Source of the DNA: VXYL01 sp965199945 | Lineage (GTDB): Bacteria; Pseudomonadota; Gammaproteobacteria; Pseudomonadales; Azotimanducaceae | Length of the DNA stretch: 64,000 nucleotides | Assembly (NCBI GenBank): GCA_965199945.1 | Contig: OZ241354.1 | Span: forward strand, 3,782,001 to 3,846,000 | Direction of reading: 5' to 3' | Shown here: positions 60,056 to 64,000 of the stretch, piece after piece | Layout: every line of letters begins with the position of its first letter | How positions within the stretch are numbered: the first letter of the stretch is position 1 | Position numbers and translations under genes: made by a program | Notes under the pieces: model-generated | Database searches by the model: none | What the model was told of the DNA's origin: nothing | What the model saw: only the letters and a program-made list of their open reading frames with translations

Positions 60056-61723
60056 ATGAGCGATTGGCGACGGCTTGCGGAAGCCGAATTCCAAATTACC
60101 AAGCGGCCGGCGACGGCCGCGCGCGGGATGGTGGTGGCGAACCATCCGCTCGGCGCGGTGGCGGGCGTGGAGATGCTGGCGGCCGGCGGCAATGCGATCG
60201 ATGCCGCGGTGGCGACGCTGTTCGCGCTGACCGTGGTGGAACCGATGATGGTCGGCATCTTCGGCGCCGGCATGACGACCATGCGCCTCGCCAACGGCGA
60301 GCACCGTTTCGTCAACAACTACACCACCGCGCCCGGCGCCGCGACGCCGGACATGTACCGGCCGGTCTCCAACTCCTGGCCGGACTACCAAGTGGTCGAG
60401 GGGCGAAAGAACGACGTCGGCGCGTTGGCGGTCGGCGTGCCGGGCAACTTGCTGGGCTGGTCGGAAACGCTCGCCAGCCACGGCACGCTCTCGTTGTCGG
60501 AAGCGCTGCAGCCAGCCATCCGCTACGCCGAGAACGGCTTTCGAGCGAGCAAGTACCTCGCGGACATCGTGGGCTTGGTGCAGGACGACATCGCCCGCTT
60601 CCCGGCTACCGCGGCGACATGGCTGCCGGGCGGCCAAGGCGTGAAGGTCGGCCAGCTGGTGCGGCAGCCGGACTACGCCGCCACGTTGCGGGCCATTGCC
60701 CGGGAGGGCCCCGAACTGCTTTACGGGGGCACGCTCGGGCGCAAGGCAGTGGACTACATTCGTTCCGCCGGCGGCATCGTCGCGCTCTCGGACCTCGAGC
60801 GGTACCGCACCATGCCAGCCGACGTGGTGCGCGGCAGCTACCGCGGCTGCGACATCGTTGGTCCGCCGCCGCCCACCGCCGGCGGCGTTCACGTCGTCGA
60901 GATGCTCAACATCCTGGAAGGATTCGACGTGGCTGGCCTCGGCTTCGGCACGGTCGACGGGGTCCACCTGCTGGCCGAAGTGCTGGCGATCGGCTTCGAG
61001 GACCGCCGCCGCTACATGGGCGATCCGGCATTCGTGGACGTGCCGACGGCGATGCTCGTCGACAAGGACTACGCGACCCGACGGCGGGCCGAGATCGACA
61101 TGAACAGGAAGCGCAACGTGGCCACCGGCTACGTCCCGGAATCGAACGCCACCACGCACGTGGCGGCGGCGGACGCCGAAGGCAACGTCGTCGCCGCCAC
61201 GCACACGATCCACTCGCCGTTCGGCTCGAAGGCGACCGTGCCGGGCACCGGAATGCTCCTGAACAACACGATGAACATCTTCGACCCGCACCCGGGGATG
61301 GCCAACTCCATCGCCCCGGGCAAGCGCGTCACCAGCAGCATGTCGCCCATCGTCGTCGAGCGCGACGGCAAGCCTTGGTTCTGCGTCGGCCTGGTCGGCG
61401 GCACGCGGATCTTCCCCGCCGCGCTGCAGGCCATCGTCAACGTCGTCGACCACGGCATGTCGCCCCAGGAGGCCGTCGAAGCGCCCCGGGTGTGGACGCT
61501 CGGCGAAGATCTCGAGATGGAGAAGGGCTTCCCGGAGCACGTCCTGCGCGGGCTCGAAGCGCGCGGCCATCGCCCTGTGGCGGTGCCGGCGGTGGGCGGC
61601 GGCACCGGCATGATCCTGTTCGAGGACGACCGATTGATCGGCGCCTCCTGCTGGCGGGCGGACGGCTCGCCGGTGGGCATCGGCGGCGGCTGGGCGGACC
61701 GGCCGTTGCGCTTCTCGGTGTAG
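60056..61723 (+). CDS. Gamma-glutamyltransferase family protein
   Basis: N-terminal nucleophile hydrolase acting on gamma-glutamyl compounds such as glutathione, 555 residues. The start MSDWRRLAEAEFQITKRP at 60056 is chosen because upstream in-frame residues overlap bcp in another frame. The large subunit has GMVVANHPLGAVAGVEMLAAGGNAIDAAVA. The processing and catalytic Thr lies in SNATTHVAAADAEGNVVAATHTI near 365, and the small subunit has GTGMLLNNTMNIFDP and GKRVTSSMSPIVV. No signal peptide is visible, unlike the periplasmic E. coli enzyme; some relatives in this family are cephalosporin acylases or hydrolases of other amides. Confidence 0.92.
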   Translation: MSDWRRLAEAEFQITKRPATAARGMVVANHPLGAVAGVEMLAAGGNAIDAAVATLFALTVVEPMMVGIFGAGMTTMRLANGEHRFVNNYTTAPGAATPDMYRPVSNSWPDYQVVEGRKNDVGALAVGVPGNLLGWSETLASHGTLSLSEALQPAIRYAENGFRASKYLADIVGLVQDDIARFPATAATWLPGGQGVKVGQLVRQPDYAATLRAIAREGPELLYGGTLGRKAVDYIRSAGGIVALSDLERYRTMPADVVRGSYRGCDIVGPPPPTAGGVHVVEMLNILEGFDVAGLGFGTVDGVHLLAEVLAIGFEDRRRYMGDPAFVDVPTAMLVDKDYATRRRAEIDMNRKRNVATGYVPESNATTHVAAADAEGNVVAATHTIHSPFGSKATVPGTGMLLNNTMNIFDPHPGMANSIAPGKRVTSSMSPIVVERDGKPWFCVGLVGGTRIFPAALQAIVNVVDHGMSPQEAVEAPRVWTLGEDLEMEKGFPEHVLRGLEARGHRPVAVPAVGGGTGMILFEDDRLIGASCWRADGSPVGIGGGWADRPLRFSV

Positions 61724-61741
61724 AGCGCGGCGCGGTTCGAC

Positions 61742-63064
61742 TCAGCCGCCGTAGCGCAGCCCCGGCAGCCACAGGGCGAGCTGCGGGAAGACCATCACCA
61801 ACGCCAGCGCCACGACCATCACCAGCACGAAGGGCAGGATGGAGCGGTAGATGTCGCCGATCGTCACCTCCGGCGGCGCCATGGCGCGCATCAGGAACAG
61901 GTTGTAGCCGAAGGGCGGCGTCATGTAGGCGATCTGGCAGGTGATGGTGTAGAGCACGCCGTACCACACCAAGTCGAAGCCGAGGGCGTCCACCAGCGGC
62001 ACGTAGAGGGGTGCCACGATCACCAGCATGGCGGTGTCGTCCAGGAAGGCGCCCATCAGCAGGAACGACAGCTGCATCAGAATCAGCACCTGCCACGGGC
62101 CGAGCGCCAGGCTCTGCAGGAAGAAGCCTTCCATCACGCGCACCGCGCCGAGGCCGTCGAACACGGCGCCGAAGCACAGCGCGGCAAGGATGATCCACAT
62201 GAACATGCAGCTCACGCCGAGGGTCTTGCGCGTCGTCTCCTCCAGCACCTTGCGCGTCAGCCGGCCCTTGACTAGGGCTGCGAGCGTCGCCGCCACGGCG
62301 CCGACCGCGGAGCTTTCCACCAGGCTGGTGTAGCCGAGCAGGAACAGGCCGGTCATGGCGAAGAAGACGACGAGCGGCAGGAGGCCGCTGCGCAGGAGCT
62401 TCAGCTTCTCCGCCAACGGCACCTGCCGCTCCGCCTTCGACAGCGCCGGCGCAAGATTGGGCTGCCAGTGGCAGCGCAGCGCGATGTAGAGGATGAACAG
62501 CGCCGCCATCAGCAGGCCGGGAAGCACTCCGGCCAGCCACAGCTGGCTCACCGGCTGGCGGGCGATCATGCCGTACAGCACCAGCACCACGCTCGGCGGC
62601 ACGAGGATGCCGAGCGAACTGCCGGCCTGCACGACGCCCGTCACCATCACCTTGTCGTAGCCCCGGCGCAGCAGTTCCGGCAGGGCGATGGTCGCCCCGA
62701 TGGCCATGCCGGCCACGCTCAACCCGTTCATCGCCGAGACCACGACCATCAGCCCGATGGTGCCGATGGCGAGGCCGCCCCGAACCGGCCCGAACCAGAC
62801 GTGGAACATGCGGTAGAGGTCGTCGGCGATGCGCGATTCGGAGAGCATGAAGCCCATGAAGACGAACATGGGCAGCGTGAGCATCGGATACCACTTCATC
62901 AGCTTCATGGACGCCGCGAAGGCCATCTCGCCGCCGCCCTGCCCCCACAGCAGCAAGGCCGCGACCCCCGCCACGACGCCGATGGCGGCGAAGACGCGCT
63001 GCCCGGTCACGAGCATCAGCATCATGGACGCGAACATCAGCAAGGCGACGAGTTCGTAGCCCAC
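61742..63064 (-). CDS. TRAP transporter large membrane subunit (DctM type)
   Basis: The product has 440 residues with about 12 membrane helices, the translocation subunit of a tripartite ATP-independent periplasmic transporter for organic anions. The conserved blocks are PMFVFMGFMLSESRIADDLYRMF, GPVRGGLAIGTIGLMVVVSAMNGLSVAGMAIG, AGSSLGILVPPSVVLVLYG and AFLDDTAMLVIVAPLYVPL. It starts with GTG immediately after the TAG of the small subunit, so the two are coupled. A substrate-binding DctP gene is not seen, and the substrate is therefore unknown. Confidence 0.92.
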   Translation of the reverse strand: MGYELVALLMFASMMLMLVTGQRVFAAIGVVAGVAALLLWGQGGGEMAFAASMKLMKWYPMLTLPMFVFMGFMLSESRIADDLYRMFHVWFGPVRGGLAIGTIGLMVVVSAMNGLSVAGMAIGATIALPELLRRGYDKVMVTGVVQAGSSLGILVPPSVVLVLYGMIARQPVSQLWLAGVLPGLLMAALFILYIALRCHWQPNLAPALSKAERQVPLAEKLKLLRSGLLPLVVFFAMTGLFLLGYTSLVESSAVGAVAATLAALVKGRLTRKVLEETTRKTLGVSCMFMWIILAALCFGAVFDGLGAVRVMEGFFLQSLALGPWQVLILMQLSFLLMGAFLDDTAMLVIVAPLYVPLVDALGFDLVWYGVLYTITCQIAYMTPPFGYNLFLMRAMAPPEVTIGDIYRSILPFVLVMVVALALVMVFPQLALWLPGLRYGG

Positions 63065-63571
63065 CTACAGTTCCTCCCCGCGCAGCCGGGCGACGTCTCG
63101 AAACAGCAGCGCGAAGGCCTGCAGGAGCATCAGCACGATGCCGACGCAGGCGACGATCTTCACCGGCGCCATGTACGGCCGCCACGCCGAGTGGGCGCGT
63201 TCGCCGTATTCGAGCGCGTACTGCGTGCTGGAAAGCCCGCCGTAGAGCAGCAGCGCCAAGTAGACGAGCAGAAACACGATGGTGCAGCAGTCCAGCCAGC
63301 AGCGCGTGCGCGGCGACCAGCGGCCGTAGAACAGGTCCATCCGCACATGGCTGTCGAGCTGCAGCGAATACGCGCCGCCGAGCAGGTAGTAGGCGACCAT
63401 CGTGAACTGCGCCAGCTCCAGCGTCCACAGGGACGGCACGAAGAACGTCTTGGAGAGCGCCGACCACAGCAGGATGGCCGCCATCACGAAGACGAGGCAC
63501 ATGGCGAAGCGCCCAACGCGACGGCCAACGGCCTCCACGCCGCGCACGTATGTCCTGACGATTTTCGGCAT
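63065..63571 (-). CDS. TRAP transporter small membrane subunit (DctQ type)
   Basis: The product has 168 residues with four membrane helices. The typical DctQ features are present: FVMAAILLWSALSKTFF, AQFTMVAYYLLGGAYSLQLDSHVRMDLFYGRWSPRTRCWLD, and a final helix KIVACVGIVLMLLQAFALLFRDVARL. It is the upstream partner of the DctM gene and directly abuts it. Confidence 0.88.
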   Translation of the reverse strand: MPKIVRTYVRGVEAVGRRVGRFAMCLVFVMAAILLWSALSKTFFVPSLWTLELAQFTMVAYYLLGGAYSLQLDSHVRMDLFYGRWSPRTRCWLDCCTIVFLLVYLALLLYGGLSSTQYALEYGERAHSAWRPYMAPVKIVACVGIVLMLLQAFALLFRDVARLRGEEL

Positions 63572-63653
63572 GGCGCCAGTTGTTCAAACCGCTCGAACCG
63601 CTTGACGCGGCAGCTTGGCATACTTGGCGCGAGAGGGCGCGGCGAGCGAAGAC

Positions 63654-64000
63654 ATGGCAACAGCGTCGGAGGAAGGCCAAGAGCCGCCGCGCACGGCGCC
63701 GAGCGCGATCTTCGAGCCGCCGGCCTTGGCGGCACCCGATGCCCTCCTGTCGGCGGCGGAGGTGGAGTTCTTCGTCGCGCACGGCTTTCTGGTGAAGAAG
63801 CGCCTGCTCTGCGCGAGCGCGGTCGATGCCGCGCTGGAGCGCATTTGGGCGCATCTTCTGGATCGCGTGCCGATGGCGTTGGAATCCGGCTGGCGCTTGC
63901 GGCGCAACGACCCGGAGACGTGGCTGGATCCGCGTTGGGCACCGATGCCGCCGGCGCCCAAGGCCGGGCCGCACGAAGGGCGGCAGCGCATCGCCCACCA
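63654..64000 (+). CDS. Phytanoyl-CoA dioxygenase-like protein, N-terminal part (runs off the right edge)
   Basis: The frame is open from the ATG at 63654 to the window end, 115 residues. The segment LSAAEVEFFVAHGFLVKKRLL matches the start of the PhyH-type Fe(II)/2-oxoglutarate dioxygenase fold, and RIWAHLLDRVPMAL follows. The iron-binding HxD...H motif lies beyond the window, so activity cannot be judged. It is divergent from the TRAP genes; shared regulation and a linked substrate are possible. Confidence 0.6.
   Translation, partial: MATASEEGQEPPRTAPSAIFEPPALAAPDALLSAAEVEFFVAHGFLVKKRLLCASAVDAALERIWAHLLDRVPMALESGWRLRRNDPETWLDPRWAPMPPAPKAGPHEGRQRIAH

Overview
This is a GC-rich chromosomal segment of a proteobacterium, most likely a gammaproteobacterium. 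The evidence is the order tuf - tRNA-Trp - secE - nusG - rplK - rplA - rplJ - rplL - rpoB - rpoC, a tolC gene divergent from a yqiB-type DUF1249 gene, waaA (an LPS-bearing outer membrane), a pseudomonad-type Fur, PtsP and a bifunctional BirA. Sulfatase, TRAP-transporter, amine-oxidase, ankyrin and large surface-protein genes would suit a marine or host-associated lifestyle, but that is inference. No rRNA genes, CRISPR arrays or intact insertion sequences were seen.

Layout. 1-4.4 kb: 5' part of leuS, a coiled-coil membrane protein, an M20 amidohydrolase, and remnants of an AbiEii-type nucleotidyltransferase and an AbrB-type antitoxin. 4.5-18.4 kb, all minus strand: four tRNAs (Thr-TGT, Tyr, Gly, Thr-GGT), tuf, tRNA-Trp, then the secE to rpoC transcription/translation cluster. 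18.5-22.4 kb: SPOR protein, birA, fur, ankyrin protein, bacterioferritin. 22.7-25.6 kb: a large frameshifted surface protein with a C12 tract near its 5' end. 25.6-30.1 kb: NHEJ locus (ku, a MerR/TPR fusion protein, divergent ligD). 30.1-38.1 kb: DUF1249 gene and tolC, then a minus-strand run of PQQ dehydrogenase, Cys-type sulfatase, its formylglycine-generating enzyme and waaA. 38.1-39.7 kb: a ParA-like ATPase with a small partner. 39.8-44.1 kb: galU, glmU, glmS (UDP-sugar supply). 44.2-47.6 kb: an accessory island with a Cys-rich small protein, a SIR2-like protein with a zinc ribbon, a broken sulfotransferase with a G14 tract, and a broken Rpn-type nuclease. 47.8-64 kb: uvrD under a clear LexA box, a second SPOR protein, DUF481 protein, aldo/keto reductase, DUF218 protein, copper amine oxidase, ptsP, amidohydrolase, bcp, gamma-glutamyltransferase, TRAP permeases and the start of a phytanoyl-CoA dioxygenase-like gene.

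The strongest candidate for something undescribed is the 44.8-46.9 kb operon. It has a recognisable promoter, a GTG-started 129-residue protein with eight cysteines, and a translationally coupled (TGATG) SIR2-like protein that keeps the NYD and HG motifs and carries a split zinc ribbon. This could be an NAD-consuming anti-phage module. Other notable points are Asn at the RpoB position equivalent to E. coli His526 (a classical rifamycin-resistance site), a cysteine-free Fur with an internal insertion, a tuf stop codon that overlaps tRNA-Trp, and long homopolymer tracts in two cell-surface-related genes.

Caution: at least five genes, including the core gene uvrD, are interrupted by apparent single-base frameshifts. 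Some of these are probably sequencing errors, so 'broken gene' calls here should be read with that in mind.
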